The position numbers and the translations under genes are program-made. Shown here one piece after another: positions 7,569 through 15,945 of a stretch of DNA of 18,862 nt; the stretch's first letter is position 1; each line of letters starts with the position of its first letter. The notes beneath the pieces are model-generated. The model searched no databases and was not told the origin of the DNA. It saw only the letters and a list, made by a program, of their open reading frames with translations. The stretch is from SOIA01 sp050116035 (lineage in GTDB: Bacteria > Acidobacteriota > Aminicenantia > Aminicenantales > Aminicenantaceae): assembly GCA_050116035.1 (NCBI GenBank), contig JASFPJ010000019.1, forward strand, positions 1 to 18,862, given 5' to 3'.

Positions 7569-8278
7569 CTTATCTCTTTGAGAATTCTGACTTCTCCTTG
7601 ACTAAGATTTTTAAATTTTTGGGCATCTTCGGCGCTGCCGATCACTCCGGCTCCGTAGTGCATCGGAATGGAGATGTCCGCTTTGAGTGTGTTGGCCGCT
7701 TTAGCCGCCTCCTCAGCATTCATTGTGTACTGTCCGCCCACAGGAAGAAGGGCGATGTTTATGGAGCCGAAATCTCTCATCTCCGGAATAAAATCTGTGT
7801 CCCCGGCATGATAGACCGAAACTCCATTCACAGTGACTATATATCCTAACCATTTGTTCTTTCTTGGATGGAAAGGCTTGGAAGGATTATACGAAGGAAC
7901 CGCTTTGATTTTTATTCCCTGAACTTCGATCTCCTGTCCTGGAGTGAGGCTCCTCACATCGCCTGAAGCTTTGGAAACACAATCTGCGGAACAGATGAGA
8001 GTTGTCCCCTCCTTTTTGAGGAAGCTGATATCCTTTTGAGAAAAATGGTCAAAATGGGAATGAGTCACGAGGATCAGGTCAGCCTTGGGAGCTGAATCCG
8101 GGATTTTCCAGGGATCGATATAAATGACTTTATCTGATTCGATGGCAAAGGAAGCATGGCCGTACCACCTTAAATTTTTAAATATTTTTTCCACGTCTTC
8201 TTTTCCTGTTCCTGACAAAGAAGCAAAAGAAAGGAGAAGAAATCCTATCAGCAAGGTGATTGTTGTTATGTTTCTCAT
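7565..8278 (-). CDS. Secreted metallo-beta-lactamase-fold hydrolase (UPF0173/UlaG-like)
   Basis: The 237-aa product begins with a hydrophobic signal segment (about 5-22), so it is predicted to be periplasmic or membrane-anchored. The rest is a compact metallo-beta-lactamase fold: H41 in WYGHASF, THSHFDH at 72-78 (the HxHxDH metal motif), YHAGDTD at 156-162 and PMHYG at 205-209. This spacing matches the UPF0173/UlaG-like branch of metal-dependent hydrolases. Most relatives are cytoplasmic, so the signal segment is a difference. A GGGAGG-type ribosome binding site precedes the ATG. Its stop overlaps the rph start by 4 nt. The substrate is not evident from the sequence or neighbours. Confidence 0.85.
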   Translation of the reverse strand: MRNITTITLLIGFLLLSFASLSGTGKEDVEKIFKNLRWYGHASFAIESDKVIYIDPWKIPDSAPKADLILVTHSHFDHFSQKDISFLKKEGTTLICSADCVSKASGDVRSLTPGQEIEVQGIKIKAVPSYNPSKPFHPRKNKWLGYIVTVNGVSVYHAGDTDFIPEMRDFGSINIALLPVGGQYTMNAEEAAKAANTLKADISIPMHYGAGVIGSAEDAQKFKNLSQGEVRILKEIR

Positions 8279-8333
8279 TCTTCCCTCCCTTGATCTTTAA
8301 TAATTCGCCCGTTTCGGATCTCTCCTCCCTCTC

Positions 8334-9227
8334 CTAATCTGGCCTTGTTTTCCACCTGTTATGGAGCCAGAACCAGTGCGAGGGATTTTTCCGTATTTGA
8401 GCTTCTATAATCTTAGTGCATATCTGAGTGATTTTCAACACTTGTTGATTGTAATCTCCTTCGAGCTTAATCTTCAGAGGTTCCAGGATTTGGAGGCGGT
8501 AGTGATGGGATGGGGTTGGGGAACAGAAGACAGGAACAATAGGAGATTTTGTCTTGAGGAAGAATGCCGCGAGGCTTGGGGTCGTGGCGGCCTTGCGGCC
8601 AAAAAAATCGACAAAGATAGCTTGATGTTTTTGAACATTCTGGTCGATCAAGAAGGCAACCATTTCTTTGGCTCGGAGTGACTGCAGGATTGGCTTTGTG
8701 GCCTGGTGTTTATAGATAACCTTGGCTCCCTGGCTACCCCTGAGCTTGAGAAGTTCTCTCTCCAGGAGTTCATTGTCAAGGGATCTGGCTATCACGTTCA
8801 ATATTCCCAGTTTGGACACGACAAAAGGAGCGATTTCCCAGCTTCCGTAATGAGCCGTGAAGAGTATCGCTCCCTTTTTCGCTTGGAGTGCTGATCGCAG
8901 ATTTTCCTCGCCTTCGACCTGTATGAGTGCTATCTTGCTTTTTTCTGAGAGGCTGGAGAATTTGATGATATCCACCAGGGATGAACCGAAATGCATGAAT
9001 GTCCGGCGAGCCATTCTTTTGAGTCCAGAAGATGTCAATTGTTTCCTGAAGGCCATTTTCAGGTTTGTGAGAGCCAACCGACGATGTTTGGTATCCAGGT
9101 AGTAGAAGAACAAGCCCATTTTCTTTCCCCAGACAAGGCAGAGTCTCCTGGGAAGAATGAGAATAAGGGATTTGAACGCCTGAAAAATTATAAGTTCCAG
9201 ATAGTCTTTGAGTCTCACCATTGTCAA
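8334..9227 (-). CDS. lpxL: Lysophospholipid acyltransferase family protein, LpxL/HtrB type (late lipid A acyltransferase)
   Basis: Transfers a secondary acyl chain to the lipid A precursor at the inner membrane. The family motif HX4(D/E) is present as HYGSWE (126-131). DFFGRKAATTP (207-217) is the characteristic second block, and HWFWLHNRWKTRP (284-296) is the classic C-terminal signature. An N-terminal hydrophobic stretch (about 10-34) fits membrane attachment. The listed frame opens with TTG at 9227, 3 nt after the lpxK stop; an ATG at 9221, two codons later, is the likelier start (295 aa). Neither has a clear Shine-Dalgarno, consistent with coupling to lpxK. The acyl chain and position specificity cannot be read from the sequence. 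Confidence 0.88.
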   Translation of the reverse strand: MTMVRLKDYLELIIFQAFKSLILILPRRLCLVWGKKMGLFFYYLDTKHRRLALTNLKMAFRKQLTSSGLKRMARRTFMHFGSSLVDIIKFSSLSEKSKIALIQVEGEENLRSALQAKKGAILFTAHYGSWEIAPFVVSKLGILNVIARSLDNELLERELLKLRGSQGAKVIYKHQATKPILQSLRAKEMVAFLIDQNVQKHQAIFVDFFGRKAATTPSLAAFFLKTKSPIVPVFCSPTPSHHYRLQILEPLKIKLEGDYNQQVLKITQICTKIIEAQIRKNPSHWFWLHNRWKTRPD

Positions 9228-9230
9228 TGA

Positions 9231-10244
9231 TTAAGTCATTTTTTGAAGAAAAGAAGATAGCATGGAATAGAATTCATCATCCAGTTTGAGGTCGATCTTT
9301 AGATAATACACCGGAATACCTTGAAAAGCATCCGATTGAGCTATTTTGACCATGTCCTTTTCGGTAGTGATGAGTGCGTCAGCGTTGAGTTTTTTGAATT
9401 TTTTAGAGATTTTTTCCAGTGAGTGCAGTGGGTAGGAGTAGTGGTCGGAGAATTTCAGGAAGTCTACAGGATTTATGGATTCTTTCTGAAGGAGGGCTAG
9501 AAACCTTCCCGGACGGGCTATCCCACAGAAAGCGATAATTCTTTTCCCCTGAAATTCCTCACCAGACTCCCCTTCTTTTTTCCCTGCCTTGAAAAAGCCT
9601 TGGCTTTCAACCGAATATTCAAAAATGGTTGATTGAGGGAATGATTTCTGCAAACTCTCCCTTTCTTGAGAGTGGAGCCCTCTTTCCAGGAGAATAATTT
9701 CGGCTCTTCCCAGGGAAGACACGGATTCGCGAAGCGAGCCTTTTTCTTTCGAGTCATACAGAACAATATCCATGTCTCTGCGGAGGCGGGCGTGCTGAAA
9801 GCCGTCATCCAGCACAGCCACGTCGAATCCAGAAGCTTCGGCGTCCTGACAGGAAAACAAGCGGTTTTTCCCGATGAATACACCGGCCTGGGGAAGATTC
9901 GAGGCAACCATGTACGCCTCATCCCCAGAGTCCTGCCAGGTGCTGAGAACGCTTTTTCCGTCAGAAAGAATCCCCCCGCTCTTTTCCCATTTGCCTCGAT
10001 ATCCTCGGGTGATCAAAGCGGGTTTGTATCCCTTGTGGAGGAGGAAAGTCAACAAATGGAGGACGAGGGGAGTTTTTCCCGAACCACCGAATGTAATGTT
10101 GCCCACACTTATAACAGGCAAAGGAGCTCTTTTCGGCTTGAATATTTTCCGTTTGTACAGCCAGTTTTTAATCCTGCACCCTGAGCGGTGAAGAAGGGAG
10201 AAAACGAGAAGAAAAGGTTTCATCTTCTGGGGAATATACACCAT
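9231..10244 (-). CDS. lpxK: Tetraacyldisaccharide 4'-kinase
   Basis: Phosphorylates the 4' position of tetraacyldisaccharide-1-phosphate to give lipid IVA on the cytoplasmic face of the inner membrane. An N-terminal hydrophobic/amphipathic segment is followed by PVISVGNITFGGSGKTP (43-59), whose P-loop is GGSGKT (53-58). ITRGYRGK (78-85) and LDDGFQH (145-151) are LpxK-specific blocks. The length, 337 aa, is typical. The ATG at 10244 is used; an in-frame ATG at 10223 has no better ribosome binding site. It appears to be the first gene of the minus-strand lpxK-to-UXS run, behind the hairpin-rich intergenic block. Confidence 0.93.
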   Translation of the reverse strand: MVYIPQKMKPFLLVFSLLHRSGCRIKNWLYKRKIFKPKRAPLPVISVGNITFGGSGKTPLVLHLLTFLLHKGYKPALITRGYRGKWEKSGGILSDGKSVLSTWQDSGDEAYMVASNLPQAGVFIGKNRLFSCQDAEASGFDVAVLDDGFQHARLRRDMDIVLYDSKEKGSLRESVSSLGRAEIILLERGLHSQERESLQKSFPQSTIFEYSVESQGFFKAGKKEGESGEEFQGKRIIAFCGIARPGRFLALLQKESINPVDFLKFSDHYSYPLHSLEKISKKFKKLNADALITTEKDMVKIAQSDAFQGIPVYYLKIDLKLDDEFYSMLSSFLQKMT

Positions 10245-10305
10245 TCGATTTTCTCTTTCAAGATGCTCCGGCCTATGGATTCAAAAAACACGCCTCTTTT
10301 CCCCA

Positions 10306-10568
10306 GCGAGCAACTCGGAGGGGGAACAGCTCTGCTTTCCCCCTTCCGACGCTCGCCTCGCTTTGCTTACGGCTCTCTGCCTCCCCTTCTCGGGCAGGAC
10401 ATTAACTCCTGCCCTGCGACCAAGGGGGCCTACCCCCTTGGAATCCCCACTGATTTGTGCCCACCGAACAGGCCACAAATCAGAAAAAGCCGGCTCGGTT
10501 TCAGGCTCCGCTCTCCTCTGCCTTTCGTGGAGGAACCGTGCCCGCTCCGCCTTCAAACGGTTTTTTTT
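10306..10568. other. GC-rich cluster of strong stem-loops (possible structured RNA or repeat element)
   Basis: This block is clearly richer in G+C than its flanks and packed with hairpins. A: 10306-10356, outer GCGAGC/GCTCGC and inner CGGAGGGGGAA paired with its complement, one bulge. B: 10392-10414, GGGCAGGA/TCCTGCCC. C: 10420-10441, CCAAGGGGG/CCCCCTTGG with a 4-nt loop. D: 10450-10483, CTGATTTGTG/CACAAATCAG with extra inner pairs. E: 10534-10562, followed by eight T. It lies between lpxK (minus) and the propeller gene (plus). Several frames are open across it, but their translations are low-complexity and unlike known proteins, so coding is unlikely. Options are a plus-strand structured RNA ended by E, a lpxK leader on the minus strand, or a dispersed palindromic repeat cluster. 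Confidence 0.55.
10534..10568 (+). terminator. Candidate intrinsic terminator at the end of the hairpin cluster
   Basis: AACCGT (10534-10539) pairs with ACGGTT (10557-10562) and runs into an eight-T tract (10561-10568). Its shape suits a plus-strand transcript, yet no plus-strand protein gene lies upstream, which is one reason to suspect an RNA product. The loop is long (17 nt), so efficiency is uncertain. Confidence 0.35.
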
Positions 10569-10922
10569 CATCCATAAGCCTTCGCAGAATAGAGGGGCTG
10601 ATTTCGCTTGGGCAGAGTCCGTGTGTTTTTGTAGCACTCAGTCTGACCTATTGTATCTCCTGTTAGCACAGATTTGGAGATAATTCCTTCCCGGAATTAA
10701 AAAAGACAGAGACGAATGGCCCAAAGAGATGAGATTGTTTCCTGAGTTTTTGAGATAGCTGAAATGATGCCTTCCCAAAGGCTGGGTGAAATGAGTATAG
10801 ATACAGAATTTCTTTGACATTAACTTTTATCTTGTGGTAACTATAGCGGCAGATTTCAAAATCCCAGTGATCACATTTACCGAACCTTTGTCCAAAAAAA
10901 ATAAAAAAAAGGAGGATTAACT
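10569..10922 (+). promoter_or_regulatory. AT-rich leader and promoter region of the propeller gene
   Basis: There is no convincing gene here. A perfect TTGACA sits at 10814-10819, but the best -10 at normal spacing (TAACTA, 10838-10843, spacer 18) is poor, so the promoter call is tentative. A-rich sequence with GGAGG at 10911-10915 stands 7 nt before the ATG and is a strong ribosome binding site. A small palindrome, AATTCC..GGAATT, lies near 10685 and lacks a T-run in either useful direction. Confidence 0.3.
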
Positions 10923-13900
10923 ATGAAAAGGGGATTACCATTCTCGCGTATTGTTTTAATTGTTTGTGTGTGTTTAACGCTCAGCCTTTTTCTTAGCGCA
11001 AAAAAAGTGAAGAAAAAGCCTGAGCCAGTGATTCCGGAGTCCATACTCGACGGACTCGAATGGAGAAACATCGGCCCGTGCAACATGGGCGGACGCATCG
11101 ATGATTTCGCTGTCGTGGAAAGCAATCCCAAGATTATTTATGTGGGGACAGCGTCAGGAGGCATATGGAAAACCACAAACAATGGTGTGACTTGGGAACC
11201 CATGTTTGATGACCAGGTCACAAGCACCATTGGAGATGTGACCGTTTCTCCTTCGGACCCGGATATCGTCTGGGCAGGTACAGGAGAACCGAACAACCGT
11301 CAGAGCTCTTCCTGGGGTAATGGAGTGTATAAGTCCATGGATGGGGGAAAGACGTGGAAAAACATGGGGCTTCAGGATACGCATCATATCGGACGGATTG
11401 CCATCCATCCGCGGAACCCTGATATCGTTTATGTGGCGGCTCTGGGACATCTCTGGGGACCGAACAAGGAAAGAGGCCTTTTCAAAACCTCGGACGGGGG
11501 GAAGACCTGGAGCAACACCAAGTTCATCGATGAGAACACAGGCTTTGTGGATGTGGCTATAGATCCCGAGAGTCCAAACACCCTGTATGCCGCCGCCTAC
11601 CAGAGACGTCGACGGGGATGGGGCTTCAGCGGAGGAGGGCCGGGAAGCGGCCTCTACAAGACGACAGACGGTGGAGAGACATGGATTCAACTGACGAACG
11701 GGCTGCCTCAGGGCAACACAGGGCGTATCGGGATCGATGTATACCGCAGCAATCCCAATATCGTTTATGCCCTGGTCGAGAATAAACTGGGAGGGACTTT
11801 CCGCTCTGAAGATAAAGGAATAACTTGGAAAAAAATGTCGAGCACCAATCCCAGGCCCATGTATTACAGCAAGATCCGCATCGACCCCAACAATGACCAA
11901 AGGATTTGGGTGCTCGGGGCCTCGATGTATGTCTCCGAAGACGGAGGGAAGACTTTCCGCACGGATTATGTCAGAGGAATCCACGGCGACCATCATGCCA
12001 TGTGGATCAACCCTGAAGATTCCAACCATGTTGTCCTCGGTTCGGACGGCGGGATCTATTTTTCTTATGATCGCGGCAAGACCTGGGATTTTGTCAATAT
12101 CATGCCTCTCGGACAGTTTTATGAGATCGGTTACGATATGCGCAAGCCCTACTATGTCTACGGAGGCTTGCAGGACAACGGAAGCTGGGGAGGGCCGAGC
12201 GCGACTTGGACCCGGCTGGGCGTGACCAACGAAGATTGGTTTAGAATCGGGGGCGGAGACGGTTTTTATACTCAGGTTGACCCGACTGATTATAACACCA
12301 TCTACGCTGAGTCTCAGAATGGGAACCTCTTCAGACTGGACTTAAAGTCTGGAGAGAGCAAATCCATCAGACCAAGGCCAGCGGATGAGAACGAGAACTA
12401 CAGGTTCAACTGGAATTCGCCGATTTTGATTTCTCCACATGACCATAAGACAATATATTATGGAGGAAACAAGCTTTTTAAATCGAAAGACCGGGGAGAA
12501 ACATGGGAAGCTTCAATCGACCTGACAACTCAGCAGGATAGAGAAAAGCTCCCGCTCATGGGTGTTCTGCCCGATGAAAGCACCCTATCTCGTCATGACG
12601 GTATCTCGTACTACGGAGACATCACCACTATTTCCGAATCCCCGATCAAGGAAGGCCTCCTGTATGTGGGGACAGATGGCGGTAATATCCAGGTCTCGCG
12701 CGATGGCGGAAAAACATGGAAGAATGTCATCGGCAAGGTTCCAGGCGTACCGAAATACACCTATGTCACCCGCATCGTGGCGTCCGGCGCTGAGGAAGGG
12801 ACAGCTTATGTCACACTGGACGGCCACCGCAATAACGACTTCAAGGCTTATGTGTTCATGACCACCGATTATGGAGAGAGCTGGAAGAGTATATCTGGAA
12901 GCCTTCCCGAGGGAGGAACCGTGAATGTGATCAGGGAACACCCGAGAAACCCGAATCTCCTCTTTATCGGCACAGAGAGAGGAGCCTACTTCTCGATCGA
13001 CAGAGGGATGAGTTGGGTGAAATTCAAGAATAAGTTTCCTATTGTTCCTGTGGACGATATCGCGATTCATCCGAGAGAGAATGACCTGATTTTCGGAACC
13101 CATGGTCGGAGCATATGGATCCTGGACGACATCGCTCCTCTGGAACAGATGACCAAAGAAGTCCTGGATTCTCCGGCTTTCCTTTTTGATATCCGCCAGG
13201 CAACGATGTTTAATCCCCATAACCATAAAGGCAGCCTCGGTCAAAAATATTACGTCGCTCCAAATCCGCCTCGAGGGGCCATGATCAGCTATTACCTCAA
13301 GGAAGCAGCCAAAGGAAGTGTCGAGATCACCATAGAGGACAGCGCGGGCCAGAAAATCGCGGGATTGAGAGGCACAAAAAACGCAGGGATTAACCGCATC
13401 ACATGGGATCTGAGGCATACTGTTCCTTTGACTCCTGGTGCACCAGTGGAACGCCGTTTCAGAGCCCAGGGTCCCTTTGTCCTACCAGGGGAATACAAAG
13501 CGACTCTCAAAGTGGCTGAACAGGAGATGATGAAAAGCACGGAGGTTGAGGGTGACCCCCGGATTGACATTTCCTTCGCGGACAGGAAAGCGCAGCATGA
13601 TGCCCTTATGAGCATTTTAGAGTTGTATCCTCTTCTTTCAGCGACGAGCGCTGCTGCGGACAGACTGGAGAACGCGATTGATCAGCAGGTTGAAGTCCTG
13701 AAGAAAATTAAGGAAGTTCCACAAGTTGTGGCGGAGAAAATCAAAGCTGTATCTGGAGAGATCGAAGATATTCGGATAAAGCTTTTGGGAGACCCGGAGT
13801 TGGGCTGGCGGGGGATGCGCGCTTCAGTCAGAGGCCGTATTTTTATGACTGGAAGGGCTATAGGCGGATACACGGGTGCTCCTTCTGAAGACCAGGTCCA

Positions 13901-14051
13901 GCAGGTTAAAAAAGATACTGAGGAATTGATGACACTCATCGAGAGGATAAACAGGATCATTGAAGTGGAGGTTCCCGCTCTGAACAAGCTGATGAACGAG
14001 AACAACATCCCGCGGATTTTTGTCGGGGAGAAAATTAAGATCAAAGATTAA
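10923..14051 (+). CDS. Secreted Asp-box (BNR) beta-propeller protein, VPS10/sortilin-like
   Basis: A 1042-aa exported protein with signal peptide (1-25, cleavage probably after LFLSA). About eleven Asp-box motifs (S/T-x-D-x-G-x-T-W) are seen, for example TTNNGVTW (84-91), SMDGGKTW (138-145), then TSDGGKTW, TTDGGETW, SEDKGITW, SYDRGKTW, SKDRGETW, SRDGGKTW and TTDYGESW. These repeats build one or two large propellers as in sortilin/VPS10-like and YCF48-like proteins. A beta-sandwich follows with GINRITWDLRH, a pattern common at the C-termini of such proteins, then a helical, charged tail. Proteins of this design are frequent in Acidobacteriota and Bacteroidota, often near secreted peptidases; their function is generally unproven. 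Sialidase residues (RIP motif, catalytic Arg triad) were not recognised, so glycosidase activity is not claimed. It has a strong ribosome binding site and its own upstream region. Confidence 0.88.
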   Translation: MKRGLPFSRIVLIVCVCLTLSLFLSAKKVKKKPEPVIPESILDGLEWRNIGPCNMGGRIDDFAVVESNPKIIYVGTASGGIWKTTNNGVTWEPMFDDQVTSTIGDVTVSPSDPDIVWAGTGEPNNRQSSSWGNGVYKSMDGGKTWKNMGLQDTHHIGRIAIHPRNPDIVYVAALGHLWGPNKERGLFKTSDGGKTWSNTKFIDENTGFVDVAIDPESPNTLYAAAYQRRRRGWGFSGGGPGSGLYKTTDGGETWIQLTNGLPQGNTGRIGIDVYRSNPNIVYALVENKLGGTFRSEDKGITWKKMSSTNPRPMYYSKIRIDPNNDQRIWVLGASMYVSEDGGKTFRTDYVRGIHGDHHAMWINPEDSNHVVLGSDGGIYFSYDRGKTWDFVNIMPLGQFYEIGYDMRKPYYVYGGLQDNGSWGGPSATWTRLGVTNEDWFRIGGGDGFYTQVDPTDYNTIYAESQNGNLFRLDLKSGESKSIRPRPADENENYRFNWNSPILISPHDHKTIYYGGNKLFKSKDRGETWEASIDLTTQQDREKLPLMGVLPDESTLSRHDGISYYGDITTISESPIKEGLLYVGTDGGNIQVSRDGGKTWKNVIGKVPGVPKYTYVTRIVASGAEEGTAYVTLDGHRNNDFKAYVFMTTDYGESWKSISGSLPEGGTVNVIREHPRNPNLLFIGTERGAYFSIDRGMSWVKFKNKFPIVPVDDIAIHPRENDLIFGTHGRSIWILDDIAPLEQMTKEVLDSPAFLFDIRQATMFNPHNHKGSLGQKYYVAPNPPRGAMISYYLKEAAKGSVEITIEDSAGQKIAGLRGTKNAGINRITWDLRHTVPLTPGAPVERRFRAQGPFVLPGEYKATLKVAEQEMMKSTEVEGDPRIDISFADRKAQHDALMSILELYPLLSATSAAADRLENAIDQQVEVLKKIKEVPQVVAEKIKAVSGEIEDIRIKLLGDPELGWRGMRASVRGRIFMTGRAIGGYTGAPSEDQVQQVKKDTEELMTLIERINRIIEVEVPALNKLMNENNIPRIFVGEKIKIKD

Positions 14052-14281
14052 TGAAATCCAGCGGCTGGCTCTGCTGGAGTTATCCAGATCGAAACCATAG
14101 AGAATAGAAAAAAGGAAAGATAGACGGAGATAAGACGGCTCCTCAGAGCTGGTAGAAGAGGTGTAGAGAGTCGTCGATTGTCAGGCCCTAGTGGATTTTT
14201 CTGGTTGAGCGGAATGAATGCGAAGAGGCCGCACTCATTTATTTATCAAACATTCAGAAAGCAAACCGTAGGAAAAGAAAG
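14052..14281. other. Intergenic region between propeller and lipoprotein genes
   Basis: No gene was found in these 230 bases. A short stem, CCAGC/GCTGG, lies at about 14058-14077 but lacks a following T-run, so it is not called a terminator. Whether the lipoprotein gene is co-transcribed with the propeller gene or has its own promoter cannot be decided here. Confidence 0.4.
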
Positions 14282-15151
14282 GTGATCAGAAAAAAGAAAA
14301 GCCTGTTGTTTTTTGTGCTGGCCATAGCGGTTATCATTTGGAGCTGCACGCCAGAATCGCCTGTCAGAGGCATTGAAGTGGAAGTGAGCTTTTCTGATAT
14401 GCCGCTGACAGATAAATTGTACACCGAAATCCAGTACACTTGGAGGATGAAGAGTAATTTTAATAAAATTGACCAGAATTTAGTGGCGTTCGTCCACTTT
14501 TGGCATGGGAGCAACTTAATATTCCATGACAACCACCGGCCCGGGATTCCAGTTTCCACCTGGGAGCCGGATCAAGAATACAGCTACACACGGAGGATAT
14601 ATATTCCTCTTTTCATCGATGCGCTCGATCCTGAATTCAAAGGGACAGAAACTCTGAAGCTGTCCATCGGCCTCGCCTTCCCCGAGGATAAAGCCGGGAA
14701 ACCGTTAAAAAAGGTCCTTGAAGTCAAGTTAAAGGTCTACCCTCCCCCTGAAAATACTCCTGAGGTTGTCTATGATGAAGGCTGGTTTGACTTTGAGATA
14801 GACCCGGAATCTTACCTCAAACGATGGAGATGGACCGCTAAAGAGGCCAGATGTGTCGTGGACAATCCTCATCGGGATGCCCTTCTGGTCATAAAGGGGG
14901 GGGTGGAGAAAGATGTTTTAAAAGATCAGAAAGTCATCTTCAGAATCAATGATCTTACCCTGGAAGAGTTCATTCCCGGAAGAGACCATTTCGAAAAATT
15001 CTACAGAATAGACAAAGAGATGCTCGGCGAGAAAGAACAATTTTCCCTGATTATCTCGACAGATAAGACATTTATTCCCGCCAGAGTCAATCCCGATACA
15101 AAGGATGAGCGAGAACTAGGGGTGAAGGTTTCCTTTATCTATTTCAGGTGA
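14282..15151 (+). CDS. Predicted lipoprotein of unknown function, two beta-rich domains
   Basis: The 289-aa product starts at a GTG with AGGA about 8 nt upstream. A charged N-terminus (RKKK), a hydrophobic core and IWSC with C22 form a lipobox, so the mature protein should be lipid-anchored at C22, probably in the outer membrane. Residues about 30-155 and 165-289 each alternate short hydrophobic stretches in a way that suggests two beta-sandwich domains. Notable are HFWHGSNLIFHDNHRPG (92-108) and the Trp/Arg-rich RWRWTAKEARCVVDNPHRD. I do not recognise a named family. It follows the propeller protein on the same strand and is convergent with the next gene, so a joint envelope role is possible but not shown. 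Confidence 0.75.
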   Translation: MIRKKKSLLFFVLAIAVIIWSCTPESPVRGIEVEVSFSDMPLTDKLYTEIQYTWRMKSNFNKIDQNLVAFVHFWHGSNLIFHDNHRPGIPVSTWEPDQEYSYTRRIYIPLFIDALDPEFKGTETLKLSIGLAFPEDKAGKPLKKVLEVKLKVYPPPENTPEVVYDEGWFDFEIDPESYLKRWRWTAKEARCVVDNPHRDALLVIKGGVEKDVLKDQKVIFRINDLTLEEFIPGRDHFEKFYRIDKEMLGEKEQFSLIISTDKTFIPARVNPDTKDERELGVKVSFIYFR

Positions 15152-15229
15152 GTGTGGTTCGGAAGGTTTCTGGTCGTCTTGGCCGCTGGGTTGACGGCTT
15201 GATTCTCTGGGCCCTTTTCTTTTCTCTGG

Positions 15230-15790
15230 CTAGGGTTTCTTCCTTCTTACTACTCTCTTCGCATCTTCCATTGCTTTTTTGGCGACAGCTTCATCCCGCT
15301 GGGCTTTTTCGATTTGGAGGGATGTTTCGGCGATCTGCTTCTGGATACCATCTCTGTCACTCGTATCATCCATACTGTAGAACTCTTGCCACAGCCCTCG
15401 CAGCTTTACGGTCAAGAGTTGTGTGTATTCCCTCGCCTTATAGTAGTCAGCTTCGGCCTGTTCGACTGAAGATTGTCCCGGTTCCTGCCTGTCGATATTT
15501 GGATCCTGTTGGGCCGCTCCGCCTCGAGCGGGTTCGGCTTTGTCCATTTCTGAGGATTTTCCTGGTGGGGTTGGCGCGCGCTGAGGTACGACGATTCTGC
15601 TCGTGTCCAGGGCAGGTCTTTTTCTGACTTTTCCCAGATCCGCGTTGGTAACCACCACAGCTTTTAATCCTTTGAGCCTGGCTCTCCGTTCTCTCTCCTT
15701 CTTTGCGGCTTCAACGATACTCTGAGAAAACAATACAGAGGAAAGGAATAGGGGAAGAGAAATACCGATAATGATTTTTTTGAGTTTCAT
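15230..15790 (-). CDS. Secreted coiled-coil protein of unknown function
   Basis: The 186-aa product has a clear signal peptide (1-23, ending LFSQS). Next comes a very basic helix (AAKKERERRARLKG, 28-41) leading into KAVVVTNADL (43-52), then a proline-rich, low-complexity linker (about 60-108). A predicted C-terminal coiled coil (about 110-178) ends in RRKKP. The order of basic helix, VVVTNADL, linker and coiled coil is one I associate with small periplasmic proteins of Acidobacteriota-like genomes; no function is known to me. It has a perfect consensus promoter and AAAGGA 4 nt before the ATG, suggesting strong constitutive expression. It is convergent with the lipoprotein gene, 78 nt away, with no clear terminator between them. 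Confidence 0.8.
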   Translation of the reverse strand: MKLKKIIIGISLPLFLSSVLFSQSIVEAAKKERERRARLKGLKAVVVTNADLGKVRKRPALDTSRIVVPQRAPTPPGKSSEMDKAEPARGGAAQQDPNIDRQEPGQSSVEQAEADYYKAREYTQLLTVKLRGLWQEFYSMDDTSDRDGIQKQIAETSLQIEKAQRDEAVAKKAMEDAKRVVRRKKP

Positions 15791-15811
15791 TTTTCCTTTT
15801 CTGTGATGTCT

Positions 15812-15840
15812 ATTATATCTGGTATCTATCTTTGTGTCAA
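15812..15840 (-). promoter_or_regulatory. Perfect consensus sigma70 promoter for the secreted coiled-coil gene
   Basis: On the minus strand TTGACA (15835-15840), a 17-base spacer and TATAAT (15812-15817) match the consensus in every position. The expected start site near 15805 leaves a leader of about 15 nt containing the ribosome binding site. Confidence 0.8.
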
Positions 15841-15871
15841 TCCTGAGAGGCGAGGCTCCTTTCTGGCCTTA

Positions 15872-15945
15872 GGGTCGGCCCTTGAATCAAGGAGGATAGG
15901 AGGGTAAAGGAGAATATATGAATGCGGTGATTCAAGAACCGACCC
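15872..15945. repeat. Interrupted 18-base inverted repeat
   Basis: GGGTCGG-CC-CTTGAATCA (15872-15889) faces TGATTCAAG-AA-CCGACCC (15928-15945): 16 of 18 positions pair, with a 2x2 internal mismatch and a 38-nt loop. The loop is purine-rich and holds the ribosome binding site and first ATG of a tiny frame. It could be a structured leader, an operator-like site or the remains of a small mobile element. Confidence 0.5.

Noticed and set aside
10281..10683. Overlapping open frames of 100-130 codons on both strands in the hairpin cluster
   Set aside because: They exist because the GC-rich block has few stop codons. The translations are Arg/Pro/Ser-rich with no recognisable domain, lack good ribosome binding sites, and clash with each other across the hairpins.
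11154..12029. Long minus-strand open frame (291 codons) inside the propeller gene
   Set aside because: It is antisense to the Asp-box repeats, whose repeated codons keep the other strand open. The sense protein is clearly real and the antisense product shows no domain.
12585..13418. Second long antisense frame (277 codons) inside the propeller gene
   Set aside because: Same cause: a shadow of the sense coding sequence without its own ribosome binding site or family features.
14136..14180. Segment with a tRNA D-arm-like AGAGCTGGTAGAA
   Set aside because: No acceptor stem, anticodon arm or T-arm (GGTTCGA-type) can be placed around it, so it is not a tRNA.
15148..15627. Plus-strand frame of 159 codons opposite the secreted coiled-coil gene
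   Set aside because: The minus-strand gene has a signal peptide, a ribosome binding site and a perfect promoter; the plus-strand frame has none of these.
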